From contig OZ022242.1 in assembly GCA_963978895.1 (NCBI GenBank), positions 10,095,992-10,159,991 on the forward strand: a stretch of DNA of 64,000 bases, given 5' to 3'. The DNA is from Erpobdella octoculata (Eukaryota > Annelida > Clitellata > Hirudinida > Erpobdellidae). Every line of letters begins with the position of its first letter. Within the stretch, counting starts at the first letter, position 1. The translations under genes were made by a program, and so were the position numbers. The notes under the pieces were generated by a model. It saw only the letters and a list, made by a program, of their open reading frames with translations, did no database searches and was not told where the DNA came from. Of this stretch, positions 37,147-48,286 are shown piece after piece.

Positions 37147-37380
37147 AAGGCTGACTCCGAGACATTCAGCCAACATGCCCAAATATTTTTCCTGAATGTT
37201 TACCACTTTAACAACGCTTTTGAAGAAGCAACAAGAGCACGGGTGGATACAGGGAGGGGTACGGACTCCCAAGACTACCCTGTATCCAGCTTTGAAGAGC
37301 TGAACAATTTGTTTTCTGCATTTCAAACGGAAGGCTTGATGGATTGTTTTGATAAAACATTAATCTACTGTAGATTTTAA
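37147..37380 (+). CDS. unidentified open frame, possible exon
   Basis: Seventy-seven codons are open from just after a possible acceptor (TTTATATTGAAAG) to TAA at 37378-37380, with no ATG near the start. The protein looks natural: acidic and amphipathic, with FNNAFEEATRARVDTG, then SFEELNNLFSAFQTEG. It lies on the plus strand inside a neuroligin intron. I do not recognise it. It could be a nested gene's last exon or a transposon fragment. The minus strand is also open here for 62 codons, so the direction is uncertain. Confidence 0.3.
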   Translation, partial: KADSETFSQHAQIFFLNVYHFNNAFEEATRARVDTGRGTDSQDYPVSSFEELNNLFSAFQTEGLMDCFDKTLIYCRF

Positions 37381-38259
37381 TCTTAAAGCTGTGTATTTCG
37401 TTCTGCTTGTTTGCATTGCTTGTTTTATAAAATTTAACTGACTTATTGACTCATCGTCCCTAAAATAATAACAAAGCATTCAATAGCAGTCTGAATGATA
37501 CAATAATTATCAGTTAATACTTTTGTGGCTCACAATTTGTGGATTAGAAGTAATAAAGCAATGAAACGATGAGAAAATTATAAATGTATGTTTTTGTTAA
37601 GAAATAAATCTGACAGCTCTTAATATCTTACACGTGTTTTTCGTGCAATGGTTTCTCTATAAATAGTAAAAAAATCCCTAAAGTTGAAAGAAATAAAAAT
37701 AATAAGAAAATTATTAAAAAAAACAAGACATTTAAATTAATAAAAAAACCTTTGACACGACTACAGTCGCATCCATCTTTAAACTTTTCAATCCTTTCAC
37801 ACAACCAAGTTCTGTATTCAGTTAAATTACTCAAATATATCAGAGTTCACAAGACTCTCCTATTGACCATAGACGGGCATCGTCAATCACTGGAAAGGGA
37901 GAGGAAAAGCAAAAGAAAGGGTGAAGAATTTCCTGGCAGCCATTTTGTGAGAAAAGTCTTTCTTTCTTTTTTAATAAATGCCGGAGCTTGAAGTGTCTTT
38001 TTAAGCAAATGTCTTCTATTTGTGGACCTGCGCACTGATTTTTTTCTTTCTTTTTTTCAGATGTCGCCATTTTTTAAGAATGGTCTCTAGAATTTGAAGT
38101 TTTTTTTTTGAAAATAACATGTGTTGCATAAGTTCATTCTTTTCTCCGAGTTTATATTAAATTTGTTTATTAAAAATATTCGCAATACTGATGATTAGGA
38201 TAAAAATAATGATGATAGAGATGATTATAATTTTAATGTTAAAAACGTTGTAAAATCAA

Positions 38260-38390
38260 ATATTATCACCATCACCATCATCGTCATCGTCACCATCATC
38301 GTCATCATCATCATCATCGTCATCATCATTGTCATCATCATCGTCATCGTCGTCGTCATCATCGTCATCGTTATCGTCATCATCATTTCA
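38260..38390. repeat. (ATC)/(GTC) compound microsatellite
   Basis: ATC and GTC copies with ACC and ATT changes. Confidence 0.93.
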
Positions 38391-38757
38391 TAGTTTCAAT
38401 GTTAATTTTTAAGCCTTCAGTACGTTGTCGTCGTTCTTCTTAGTATGTTTGATGCAAACATCAGATGTTGTGAATTAAAAATAAACATTTTGAGCAATTT
38501 TATTTCAAATTAAATTTTTTCTATTTTAATTTATTTTTAATTTAATTAAATGATTTATTTATTTACTATAAACAGTTTTTTTGAACTAGTTTTGTTTTAT
38601 CTTATTGCCGTAATTAAATCAGTTGAAAACATTCTACAAAACACAAACTTTTCTAGAAAAAAAAAAACAAAATAATTTTTTTCATGTCTATAATTAACTT
38701 AAAATTTTAAAAACAAAAAACATTTTACAGAAAAACGTGCATTCCTGTTTCACCCAC

Positions 38758-38943
38758 CTTTTGTAACGGGGGACACCAGCAAAATATTGACAAACGCCGC
38801 CCCGTACCCGTGGCCAAATACGGTGACATCACTTGGGTTTCCGCCGAATGCTTGGATGTTTTCTTTGATCCAATGTAGGGCAGCCACCTGGTCCAATGTG
38901 GCATAGTTGCCCGGTGCATTACTGTCATCAGTGCTGAGAAACC
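38758..38943 (-). CDS. NLGN: neuroligin-like protein, exon with the nucleophile elbow
   Basis: After ACCCATCAG the exon continues GLSVLG from upstream as FLSTDDSNAPGNYATLDQV, then ALHWIKENIQAFGGNPSDVT and VFGHGYGAA. It closely follows [37 protein letters not shown] of vertebrate neuroligins. The elbow, G-E-S-A-G in active esterases, is GHGYG here, so the catalytic serine is replaced. This is the hallmark of neuroligin-type adhesion proteins. It ends in phase 1 at GTGGGT. Confidence 0.95.
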
Positions 38944-39100
38944 CTGATGGGTTATATTTTTTATTTAAAAAACATTCTGGAGGGTCTGAAATTGAAGAGT
39001 TTTTCTTTATATTTAGCGAATATCACTTTTATATTTACTTTTTACGATTGAAAGATAAATGTTTTTTTATTTAGTATTTGCTAGCAATATTTTTTTAAAA

Positions 39101-39360
39101 CAGGGTTCAATATTAGGTTCACTCATATTTATTATTCATATCAATAATTTACTATAAATTTCTAACTTGTTCAGTTTTGCTTTATTTTCTGAATATACTA
39201 ATTTTTATGCTTCTGGTGACAAGTCGAATATTTGTTTTGATAATCTTAATATTGGTCTTATATGTATTTATTATTTATGATTGATTCTTTGAAAATAAGT
39301 TTTCGTTAAATGTAAAAAAACAACTCTAACACATTTCGTCCTAAAATACAACTATCTTTT
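39101..39360 (+). pseudogene. decayed LINE reverse transcriptase fragment
   Basis: Reading from 39101 gives QGSILGSLIFIIHINNLL, stop, then FALFSEYTNFYASGD and, after more stops, a stretch like LNVKKT. These line up with the reverse transcriptase block GVPQGSILGPLLFIIYINDL, then the LFADDTN-F catalytic motif. The catalytic FADD has become FSEY. Several in-frame stops show it is long dead. It was not found by an open-frame search because of these stops. Confidence 0.72.
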
Positions 39361-39412
39361 CTAATTCCTTTCTCAGCATTTTTATAAGGTGTCTATTAAC
39401 AATATTACATCC

Positions 39413-39444
<32 letters not shown>

Positions 39445-39480
39445 TGTATGTATGTATGTATGTATGTATGTATGTATGTA

Positions 39481-39511
<31 letters not shown>

Positions 39512-39558
39512 ATGTATGTATGTATGTATGTATGTATGTATGTATGTATGTATGTATG

Positions 39559-39592
<34 letters not shown>

Positions 39593-39810
39593 TGTATGTA
39601 TGTATGTATGTATGTATGTATGTATGTATGTATGTATGTATGTATGTATGTATGTATGTATGTATGTATTTATGTATGTATGTATGTATGTATGTATGTA
39701 TGTATGTATGTATGTATGTATGTATGTATGTATGTATGTATGTATGTATGTATGTATGTATGTATGTATGTATGTATGTATGTATGTATGTATGTATGTA
39801 TGTATGTATG

Positions 39811-39840
<30 letters not shown>
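39413..39840. repeat. (TATG)n microsatellite, about 430 bp
   Basis: Roughly 105 copies, broken by a (TG) block at 39482-39494, a TATA at about 39561 and a TATT at about 39668. Met-Tyr-Val-Cys and Ile-His-Thr-Tyr frames are artefacts. Confidence 0.98.
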
Positions 39841-39841
<1 letters not shown>

Positions 39842-41317
39842 GTCTACATAGACACATTATGCATTTATAAAATTTCAATCTAAAAAGTGATTAAGGAAAT
39901 TTTGAATAAATCAAACACATAAATTTATTGCCACATTTTAATCGTCTGTTATTTTTTCGTTCGAATTCTTTTTCTTTTGTTTGACAAAAAATTTCAATAC
40001 TTCGCCCATCAATTTCAGTCTAATCCTTTCTACTCGTGTGACGCATGCTTGACCAACTAAATGTGCGTTTGTGTGTTTTCCTATAAATTAGAAAAATGCA
40101 CGATAATCCATGTCAGATTTTAACTTACAGAATTTAGTCATATCGTTAAGACTATTAGAATGACATCATACGCCGTAAATTCGATTACACAAATCTAATA
40201 AAATAAAGATTAATAAAACAATAAAAATATCAAAAATTGTAATTATCCAAACAAAAATAATTTTATTTCATGGAATGTTTATTTCAAACTTTCTAATTTT
40301 GCTTAGTGGGAATTATTTATTGGCGCGTTTTGTTGTTTGCATTAGAAACCTGTAGGGTTCAAGTTATTGCACTTAAGCAAATTGTTGCTCTTTTGTTTAT
40401 TAAGAATATATTGCATTTGCTCTAAAATAACAATTATTGTATAACGTATTACATCAATCTAATTATTTATAAAGTAGTATTCCAGTTATTTAATAAAAAT
40501 AAGTATTTATGAAAGACTGGAAAAGTTGTAAATTCACTAATAGTGAAAAACCAAAATTGTTTATCATTACGACGTCTTTCTTTTAAATTTTAATGAGGTT
40601 TTTGTAACAAATATTTTCTACCCCCTCCATCTACTCTACCTACCTATTAATTCTAAACTCACTCATCCATCTACCATCCCACCTACCTACCTACTCATCC
40701 ACCAACTACCCCATCCATACTTCTCTTTTTGTCTATCTTATTTTTTCTTAAATTTCCGTTCCCTCGGGACTTTGCATTGTGACGTACCAGCCCGGATGTT
40801 GTTTGTCATCACTTCTTGTTTTTTTAAACTTCCTGTTGGGCAAAAGATTTGCTGCTGTGAGATGTTGTGTCGGAATTTCTTCAAATAATTACCATTTCAT
40901 GGTTCAAATATGCTCCATAATTTTGTTTTGTTTTGCATTAATTATTTATTAATTATTTTAGTGTGCAATTATTCTGCAAATTTGCAAATGCGAAATCGTA
41001 ATTTATAGTCACTCATGCAATGCTATGAAAGAAATTGGGGATTTTCATGTTGTTACATGAAAGCATGTTATCACCTCTTTAAAAAATTATTGCCTGTAGA
41101 TAGTTTAGCAGGTCATTAATATGCAAATTAGTTGATTCAAAAATAGTGATTGTAATTCTTGGCAGGACGTTTAAAAATGTCTTGTTTATGGAAAGTTTAG
41201 CGGTGGAATTGAGCGGGAATTCATTTACGAAAGACCCATAGGTCTACTATATCACATTTAGTCCGTTCAACGATAAATTGTAAGTAAGGAAGAAAAAAAG
41301 AGAAAACAGCAAGTAAC

Positions 41318-41467
41318 CTAGAACTCCGAGTCGATAGTTAAGCGTGACCACCATCACGTGACCAAAGGCGGCCATGACACTTCCGTCATAAGCATTTCCG
41401 GTGCCGACCTCATAGGACTCGCCGTGAATGAATAAGATAACCGGTAGCAAGTCGGTTTCATTTTTAG
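41318..41467 (-). CDS. NLGN: neuroligin-like protein, most 5' exon found
   Basis: After TCCTCAAACAG the exon encodes [20 protein letters not shown], then [20 protein letters not shown] and NYRLGVL. This corresponds to [44 protein letters not shown] in neuroligins. The oxyanion-hole loop HGG is HGE. Start phase (two bases carried over) and end phase 1 fit. The exons before it should encode a signal peptide, the G-x-x-RG strand, the YLGVPYA strand and the DCLYLN strand. I could not find them between here and 64 kb. They may lie beyond the window or be too diverged to see. Confidence 0.94.
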
Positions 41468-41544
41468 CTGTTTGAGGAAAAACATTTATATTAATTTCCA
41501 GACAAAACAGAAAAAATATGAAATTGTTAATAAATATTTTATGC

Positions 41545-42729
41545 TATCATTTAGTAACCTGTACAAATCTGTTGGAAAGTGTATACGATTGGTCCATTGC
41601 GATACAGGAGAAGAAACTCACGGATATTATCTACTTTGACTTTCAAAAAGCATTCGACTCCGTCTCGCACTCAAAGCTCGCAACAAAACTTCGTGCCTAT
41701 GGTATTAACGGCAATCTCAGTGCATGGCTAGTTGACTTCCTATCCAATCGTACTCAATATGTACGAGTTCACGAAACACTCTCAAATCAATCCAATGTTA
41801 CAAGCGGCGTTCCCCAAGGTAGTGTCCTTGGGCCTACTTTGTTTCTTATTTACATTAATGATGTCGTGGAAAATATTACTAACAAAACGATCTCGATTAA
41901 GCTCTTCGCTGACGACATCAAATTCTATTCCAGTTCTGGTTCGTCTACATGTGATCTACAGATGGCTATTGACGAGCTGATGTCGTGGAGCAAAACATGG
42001 CAGCTCAACTTAGCTCTTGAAAAATGTGTACTATGTACGATTTGTCGCAGCAAGAACAGTCGAAGGCAAATCTCTAAATATTTTGTAAATAAACATGAGC
42101 TTGAGAATGTTACTCAAATGAGTGATCTGGGGATAACTATTGATGAAGGCCTTACTTTCAAGAACCACATAAATGTTATTACACACACTGCCGCAATCAG
42201 ATCACGACTTGTCCACAGGTCTTTTACTTCAGGAAACCATCAGACACTAGCGAAAGCTTTTTGCACGTACATCCGGCCACTCCTCGAATACTGCTCCTCT
42301 GTATGGAGTCCTCACCATAGATTTCTGATAAACAAGTTAGAAAAAATTCAAAGAAGATTCACCAAGAATATTCCATCTCTTCGTCAGGTACCTTACCCCG
42401 CCCGCCTTAAGATGCTCGGTTTGCAGTCTCTCGAGTACCGAAGGCTTGTGTTAGATCTCAGCTTATGTTACAAGATATTGCATGGAAATGTATGCACCAA
42501 TCTGGTGCACCATTTTCACCCCACCAACTACCCAGCAACTAGGGGTCACAGTTACAGACTTCGAACAAATGTGTTTTCAGTAGATACTACCAAGTACTTT
42601 TTTTCTAATCGTGTTGTGAATGTTTGGAATTCATTGCCGGACCAGATTGTTTTTTCTCCTACTTTCTCGGAATTTAAACATCTTATTGCTCAAACGGATT
42701 TATCTCTACTTCTGTCTGATATACGTTGA
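41545..42729 (+). CDS. LINE reverse transcriptase, C-terminal part
   Basis: About 395 codons without a stop. Conserved blocks in order are DIIYFDFQKAFDSVSH (first catalytic Asp), VTSGVPQGSVLGPTLFLIYI, and IKLFADDIKFY (FADD in place of YADD). Then come WQLNLALEKC, LGITIDEGLTFKNHI, and a thumb/C-terminal region with RPLLEYCSSVWSP and RLKMLGLQSLEYRR. This order is typical of the CR1/Jockey group. The N-terminal endonuclease and the first RT blocks are missing. The frame upstream to 41518 is intronic sequence. Confidence 0.9.
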   Translation, partial: YHLVTCTNLLESVYDWSIAIQEKKLTDIIYFDFQKAFDSVSHSKLATKLRAYGINGNLSAWLVDFLSNRTQYVRVHETLSNQSNVTSGVPQGSVLGPTLFLIYINDVVENITNKTISIKLFADDIKFYSSSGSSTCDLQMAIDELMSWSKTWQLNLALEKCVLCTICRSKNSRRQISKYFVNKHELENVTQMSDLGITIDEGLTFKNHINVITHTAAIRSRLVHRSFTSGNHQTLAKAFCTYIRPLLEYCSSVWSPHHRFLINKLEKIQRRFTKNIPSLRQVPYPARLKMLGLQSLEYRRLVLDLSLCYKILHGNVCTNLVHHFHPTNYPATRGHSYRLRTNVFSVDTTKYFFSNRVVNVWNSLPDQIVFSPTFSEFKHLIAQTDLSLLLSDIR

Positions 42730-42923
42730 ATGAGTCGCCATCTTACTGTCGATGTTTTTCTCTAATATTATTACTATTATTATTTTCTTCTCATTAGAGT
42801 GTTACTTATTTTGTCATTCTGACTGTAAATGTTATTGTACATATTTTTTTTCGGGATGGAGTTAGCGATTCATTGAATCCTTCCACTTGTTTGTGAAAAA
42901 TAAATAAATAAATAAATAAATAA
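41545..42923 (+). mobile_element. 5'-truncated LINE (CR1/Jockey-like), antisense in the neuroligin locus
   Basis: The element contains the C-terminal two thirds of a reverse transcriptase, a short 3' untranslated region and a tail of (AAATA/AAAT) repeats (42897-42923). The 5' side begins inside the RT at CTNLLESVYDW, a typical 5' truncation. It starts about 80 bases from the acceptor of the exon ending at 41467, so it sits just outside the 3' splice region of that intron in the opposite orientation. The open frame is uninterrupted, so the copy is fairly recent. Confidence 0.85.
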
Positions 42924-42924
42924 A
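42897..42924. repeat. (AAAT)n LINE tail
   Basis: AAATAAATAAAT repeated about seven times closes the LINE. Confidence 0.85.
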
Positions 42925-43795
42925 ACTCTATTCCATATTTTAGCAACTCGGTCGTAAATTTTACAGTGCTTAGGAATTTTCAGAAGTGTTTGAAATTCAA
43001 CTGATGAGACCAGCTCTCCGATCTCTTGTTGAATGACTAAACAGCGGTAGACCATCCATGAATGGAAGCTTACTTTCAACACAGCACACAACCTTAATAA
43101 AATCTCCTATGCGACCAAACAAAAGACCATACATAAACTATTCAACAAATTTCAACCAAATGGAGATTCTTAGTTTTTGTTTTGTTTAGAGAATTTTTTT
43201 TAAATCTTGTGAAACATTTAGCTGATTGCTACGTGAAAATTTAAATTACAAAACAATTTATTTCATATCATCAAGGAAACCGAGTGATATTTATGAGCTG
43301 TAACGATATTTATTTATTTTGTAAAATTATTGTCAATAAAAAATTGCACAAATCCAAACTTTGCTGTACACAAATAAAAAACAACGTTGTACACAAATAA
43401 ACAAGCAATTTGTGATTTCAATGAATTTCTGTTGCTCAAAAAACAATCGTGTTTTATTACGCTGAAACCGATACAAATATTTAACTGCAATTATTTTATA
43501 ATTAGTTACCTTAACAAATAAAAAATTTCTATAAATCAATTATTAACATATTTAAAATGATCTGGACTAATCAATAATTATTGATCATTCATTTTAATTA
43601 TAATTCAATCCAAGCACATTTAACATTCAGTTTGTACTAAAATAATAAGTACAAAAATATAATTGGCTGCTGTACTGTGGCTAGATGATTGCTTTTTTCT
43701 AAAAAATTAAAAATTATACTCATTTATTTAATTTTAACCTCTTTGATTTATTCATAATTTTTTATTAAATTAATAAATGTAAGCTTTATTATCAA

Positions 43796-44040
43796 ACTAG
43801 AATTACCCGATTTGGCTTTGCTGGCGTAAAAATTTAAGAATTTGAATCATGCATGACAGAGCCCATCACCTTTAGATTTGTGGGGTCAATTTGGCTCATC
43901 ATTTTATAGACTTAAAATTTATGTCCCAGGCCAACTTTAGCTATGTACAAAGATAAAAGGTTATTTTAATACAAAATGCAAATTTAATTTGCATAGCAAA
44001 GTTTAAAGAAGGGTTGCAGGCACCCGAGGCAAGCAAGTCA
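43796..44040 (-). mobile_element. Helitron-like 3' end, minus strand
   Basis: On the minus strand the sequence ends AGCAAAGCCAAATCGGG followed by TAATTCTAGT. This has the shape of Helitron 3' ends in animals (CG-containing imperfect hairpin, then CTAGT). The body to the right has no recognised gene and its other end is unclear. Confidence 0.4.
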
Positions 44041-44074
44041 AACGTCACTTTTTCTCCCCAACAAAATAACGTAG

Positions 44075-44210
44075 GAGGGGCAAAAATAGAAAAAGAAAAA
44101 GTAAAACACAAAGGGAGGAGAAAGGAAAAAGAGAGAGAGAAAAGGCGAGAGGAAAAAAAGCGAGAGAGAAACCTCTAAAAACCCCGGCAACGCCGGGTAT
44201 CTCTGCTGGT
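44075..44210 (+). mobile_element. Helitron-like 3' end with perfect hairpin
   Basis: An AG-rich stretch (GAGAGAGA, GCGAGAGGAAAA) leads to AACCTCTAAAAACC and a hairpin CCCGGC-AAC-GCCGGG (44183-44197), ending CTCTGCTGGT. The piece from GCGAGAGAGAAA through the hairpin matches the right end of the element at 46013-46458. Confidence 0.55.
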
Positions 44211-45306
44211 TGCAGTAAATATAATGAAACCGACAAAAATATTTGACTTGACCAAAGCTTGACGAACCCATAAGAAAATGTTTTAACAAAACATCATCCA
44301 GCTAAGATGATACCAACGGGTATTGAAATATCGGTATTGTATTTTTCGACAAAATTGAAATTTTCAAAATATACAAAAAACCCTATATAGTAAGAATTCT
44401 TCTTTTCCTTTTTTATTTTTAACAAACTTTTATTTAGGCTACATTCTCTGTTTGTGTGTGTGTGGCTTTCTCTGTATACAAATCTTGCAAGTGAAATTCA
44501 ACCAGCTTTTTGACTAGCTAGGAAGCTGAAACTTTCAGCATATGTTGGTTTATATTGGATGACAATACATGATTCATTTAAAAAAAACTTAATTTGAACA
44601 TCTTTCGTATTTCTAAATCGAATGTATTTGAAATCAAAGTTTGTGTTAAAAAACTCGTTTTTTCCTATACTTGTTTAAAAGAGAAGTTTAAGGTTTTTAA
44701 ATCGTAAACAGCCCATTTCTTCATCTCAATTCAGCTTTTTCTTACTCCAACCCTTTTTCTCTCTCTCACTCGCTCTCTCTTTTTTTTTTCTAATCTCTTT
44801 TTTCTCTTTCTTTTCTAATTTTCCACTTTCTCGTTTTTTCTCTCTAACCTCCTTTCTCTTCTTTTCTATTCTTTCTCTCTTTCTTACGTTTTACATGCTT
44901 TTTTCCAACTATCGATTACATTAAAAATATTTATAACGCCCACTTTTTCATGTTTATTAACATGCGTTACATATACAGTTTTACTATTTAAAATTTTTTA
45001 TAAAAGCCTGCTTCTATTTATTTCTTTTAAATATTAATTATTTTCTTTTTTTTTACTTTTTTTTTCTCTCTCCTGTCCTTTTCTTGTTCATTCTATTCTA
45101 GGTTTTCCTTTTTCTTCCAGCCTCCTCTGTCCCCTATAAACTCTTGATTTGTTGGTCATTATAGTGCAACAGCGTTCCTTATAAAGAACCGCTCCCCTAC
45201 TTTATTTCTTCGTCGTCAAAGAAAAACTTCAAATGGATTCTCCGCTTCTGATGAGCAAAGAAATAAAAAATAAAAAAAATAAACTTTTTCCATAATTCGT
45301 TGTTAG

Positions 45307-45549
45307 TCATAAATTGAAAGAGAAAATTAATATAATAAAATGTTTGTTTTTTATTGAAGATGCGTTTATTCCTTGCTTCACTGCAATGCGATCAACAAAA
45401 AGATCTTTAATCTTTACTCGACGACCAGACCACAATCTTCCGGCAAAACGAATTATCCCCCTCCCACAGACAGTCTGGTACAGCCCTTCACAGCCATGAA
45501 GAAACCCGGATGATTTTTCCAGTCTATGTTGAGTACTGAAAAACCACAT
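45307..45549 (-). CDS. short open frame, unassigned
   Basis: Eighty codons are open on the minus strand (CGRGIIRFAGRLWSGRRVKI, then KDLFVDRIAVKQ). The basic, RT-tail-like composition hints at a LINE fragment, but I cannot match it to a family. The plus strand is also open for about 61 codons. Listed only so the region is not left blank. Confidence 0.18.
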   Translation of the reverse strand: MWFFSTQHRLEKSSGFLHGCEGLYQTVCGRGIIRFAGRLWSGRRVKIKDLFVDRIAVKQGINASSIKNKHFIILIFSFNL

Positions 45550-46012
45550 TAGCTTGTTCTTCCCAAAAAAAAATTTTTTATTATATTATAAGTCTCAACA
45601 AATATTCAACTGATCACAGGCTGTTTTTACGCTAACTACGCCACCAATATCGCGTAGTAATAAATTCAAGTTAGGTTATCCAGTTCCTTCAGTATGTGTT
45701 AACGTAAACAGGTAGAGCAAGTTGAAGCAGCCAAATCTCCAGCTTTAGAATGTTATGATGATCATTGGATAAAATAAGTTTTATTATATATCTAGGGTAA
45801 TAATTTCTTATTAAATTTGGTGTTTGGTGTCAGAAATATTAAGATAAAAATTTTGGAAAAGTATGTTTTAAGTTTTTATAGTAATTACGTATGTTCGCTT
45901 TGCCACCTACTTAGAACTTTTTAATTTCGAACTGAAAAAATATGTGTTGTAGAATCGCTGTCACACAGCAAAATTGTGATTATTAAAATAAAATAAAATA
46001 ATTAGACCAGTT

Positions 46013-46458
46013 TCAAATATAAAAATGAGATTATGGCTGTATATCTGTCTGTGTACCCTTTATGCATTGCAACACCATTCATCGGATCGTAATGAAATTT
46101 TCTAACAACCTTGAGAGTCAATGGGGAAAGGTTTCTGTAAAAACAAATTGAAATCGGTCAAAAAATGAGCGGAGCAAAAGCGGAAGAGCAAGCGGAAATT
46201 GGAATTGGAGAATGAGTGGGAACGGGAACGGAAAACAAGCGGGAACAAATAAGCGACCAAGAGCAAAAAAGCGAGGGGAAAAGGATCGGGAATGGGAGAG
46301 CAAGCAAAAGCGGGAAAGCGACCGGGTGTGAGAAAGCGACCGGGAGCGAGAAATCGACCGGGAGCGAGAGAGCAAGCGAGGAAAGAAACGGGAGCGAGAG
46401 AGAAAACGATAAAAAACCTCTAAAAGCCCCGGGCAATGCTAGGTACCCCGCTGTTAGT
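46013..46458 (+). mobile_element. short non-autonomous Helitron
   Basis: It begins TCAAATATAAAAATGAGATT, followed by CTGTATATCTGTCTGTGT and ACACCATTCATCGGATCG. It ends AACCTCTAAAAGCCCCGGGC and GGTACCCCGCTGTTAGT, a CG-rich hairpin-like end. The left 170 bases match the split element at 10.4-12.7 kb and the right end matches 44075-44210. The centre is the (GGGAGCGAGAAAGCGACC)-type minisatellite (46160-46420). Confidence 0.65.
46160..46420. repeat. GCGGGAGCGAGA-type minisatellite
   Basis: Imperfect repeats of CGGGAGCGAGAAAGCGAC. It is the same family as 10405-10640 in inverse orientation. Ser/Arg-rich frames are artefacts. Confidence 0.7.
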
Positions 46459-46884
46459 TATTAAAACTTACATGATCTAGTTAAGTACCTGTTATTGTCC
46501 CATAAATTCAAAATCATTCTGAAGAACCCTGACACGATTGTCAATATTGTAGCATTAGTGTCAGAAGTGGAATTTAAAACGAATAATTTTGAAAGCATAA
46601 TTATTATGTTTTAATACAATTTTGTTTCCCAAAATTTTTCAAATTTAAAAAAAGGCATTTTTGTTGTGTATGAATTAAAAACTGTTATAAAGTATGTTAC
46701 GATAATGTGACCTAGTTATTCAGAAATTCTACCAGGCTCATAGGAATATTATTTTATATTTAACATATGACTTTTTTATTAAATTTATATTTCATTAAAT
46801 TTTTATCTAATAAACTTCAATATTTGATACAAAACATTGTCATTGACCAAAATTATGTACACTGAATTTCATTAAGATTCGAAA

Positions 46885-47130
46885 ATGAAACAACAGCCAA
46901 GAAAGAAATGCAATGTTGGTGCTGTTTTCCAAGAAAAAACTGAGTGTTTCTTCAGAAAGAATACGAATGTTGTAAGGACCATTTTAGATAAGCCAAAACT
47001 TATTGGTACATTTCCCAAGCACTGTCATTCCCCAAGTACCACAAAAGATATGCGAGACAACCTCGTTTCAAATTTACGTCAGACCGTCGAAAACACTCGA
47101 ACCATCTCCCTCAACCGTGAATTTAATTAA
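46885..47130 (+). CDS. hypothetical 81-codon open frame
   Basis: ATG at 46885 opens a Lys/Arg/Thr/Asn-rich frame (KQQPRKKCNVGAVFQEKTEC, then DKPKLIGTFPKHC). It closes with TAA at 47128-47130. I see no family signature or splice signals, and the frame could be chance. Confidence 0.15.
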   Translation: MKQQPRKKCNVGAVFQEKTECFFRKNTNVVRTILDKPKLIGTFPKHCHSPSTTKDMRDNLVSNLRQTVENTRTISLNREFN

Positions 47131-47327
47131 TTATCGTACAGACGACAGTGAACGATGGACTGTCTTGCAAGTTCATTGAGAAAATTTCTAAACCTGCAAT
47201 GGAAAATCTTTTCTCCTACCTAATTGTACAAACAGCCTGCTAATATTTTTTGTGAATCTGACCTCTTGTGTCTTTTGGACTGTGAAACCATCTATATGAA
47301 TAGGACTTATAAATCATGCACCAAATT

Positions 47328-47625
47328 GTATAAACAAGTTATTTCTTAGAGACAAATGCATATACAAGTTATTTGTTAGAGACAAATGCATATACAAGTT
47401 ATTTGTTAGAGACAAACGCATATACAAGTTATTTGTTAGAGACAAATGCATATACAAGTTATTTGTTAGAGACAAATGCATATACAAGTTATTTGTTAGA
47501 GACAAATGCATATACAAGTTATTTGTTAGAGACAAATGCATATACAAGTTATTTGTTAGAGACAAATGCATATACAAGTTATTTGTTAGAGACAAATGCA
47601 TATACAAGTTATTTGTTAGAGACAA
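47328..47625. repeat. 30-bp minisatellite, about ten copies
   Basis: The unit ACAAATGCATATACAAGTTA TTTGTTAGAG repeats with an exact 30-base period and is almost free of substitutions apart from the edges and one AACGCA. Because 30 is a multiple of three, both strands stay open (LETNAYTSYL and LTNNLYMHLS repeats). There is no evidence that either is expressed. The units are contiguous with no spacers. Confidence 0.96.
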
Positions 47626-48286
47626 AGGAGAAAAATAAATGCAGTAAAATCATGAAAATGTAGTTTCTTCCTGTAGTAAATTGTCAACGCAATTGCTAAT
47701 TGAAAGAAAGACAAGCTAATGATTTTTAGATTGGGTCTTATAACCAGGCCAAAGTCATTAAAACGCTTGTAATCTCAAAAAATGTTATTGATAAAATTCT
47801 GAATATCAATAACATGAAACTAAAAAAGATTAGATCTAAAATCTGAAATAATTTTTATGACCACAAACAATTTTGTATGAAAAAGATTACAGATTCTCCA
47901 AATTTTAACTTTTTAAAAGCGTATGTAAATTACTGCCACGAGCCGACCCGACCCAACTCACGTTTCGACCCTACCCAACTCGTTTTTTGACCCGACAAAT
48001 GAACAACTCCAGCTTGAACGCACCGGAAACGTTCGGCATAACAAGATGTGTCCGGAAATGTAGCCAAAGTTATTAAAAAAATATTTCATTAAGTTTGTAC
48101 CTTAGGTTAATCATTTACTACAAAATTAACTCTAGTTGTCTTGATCAAATTTTCAATTATAATTGGTTATTTCAGCCATAGAACCAAACATCGATCAAAA
48201 ACCTTTGTTTTTGTGATCAAATTTGATCCAATGTGTTTTTAAAAAAGTTAATTGAACTGAAGTCTGAGGCGCTTACGAAGGTTCCT

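Larger units (their letters stand above)
38944..41317 (-). other. NLGN: neuroligin intron of 2.4 kb
   Basis: The donor is CTAG|GTTACT at 41317. The intron contains a decayed reverse transcriptase (39101-39360, plus strand) and a long (TATG) array. From 39841 to 41317 I see no gene, only a short CTAC/CATC-rich patch near 40660-40720. Confidence 0.75.

Noticed and set aside
47328..47625. CRISPR-like array of 30-bp repeats
   Set aside because: The units are directly contiguous with no spacers, in a eukaryotic intron-bearing genome. It is a minisatellite.
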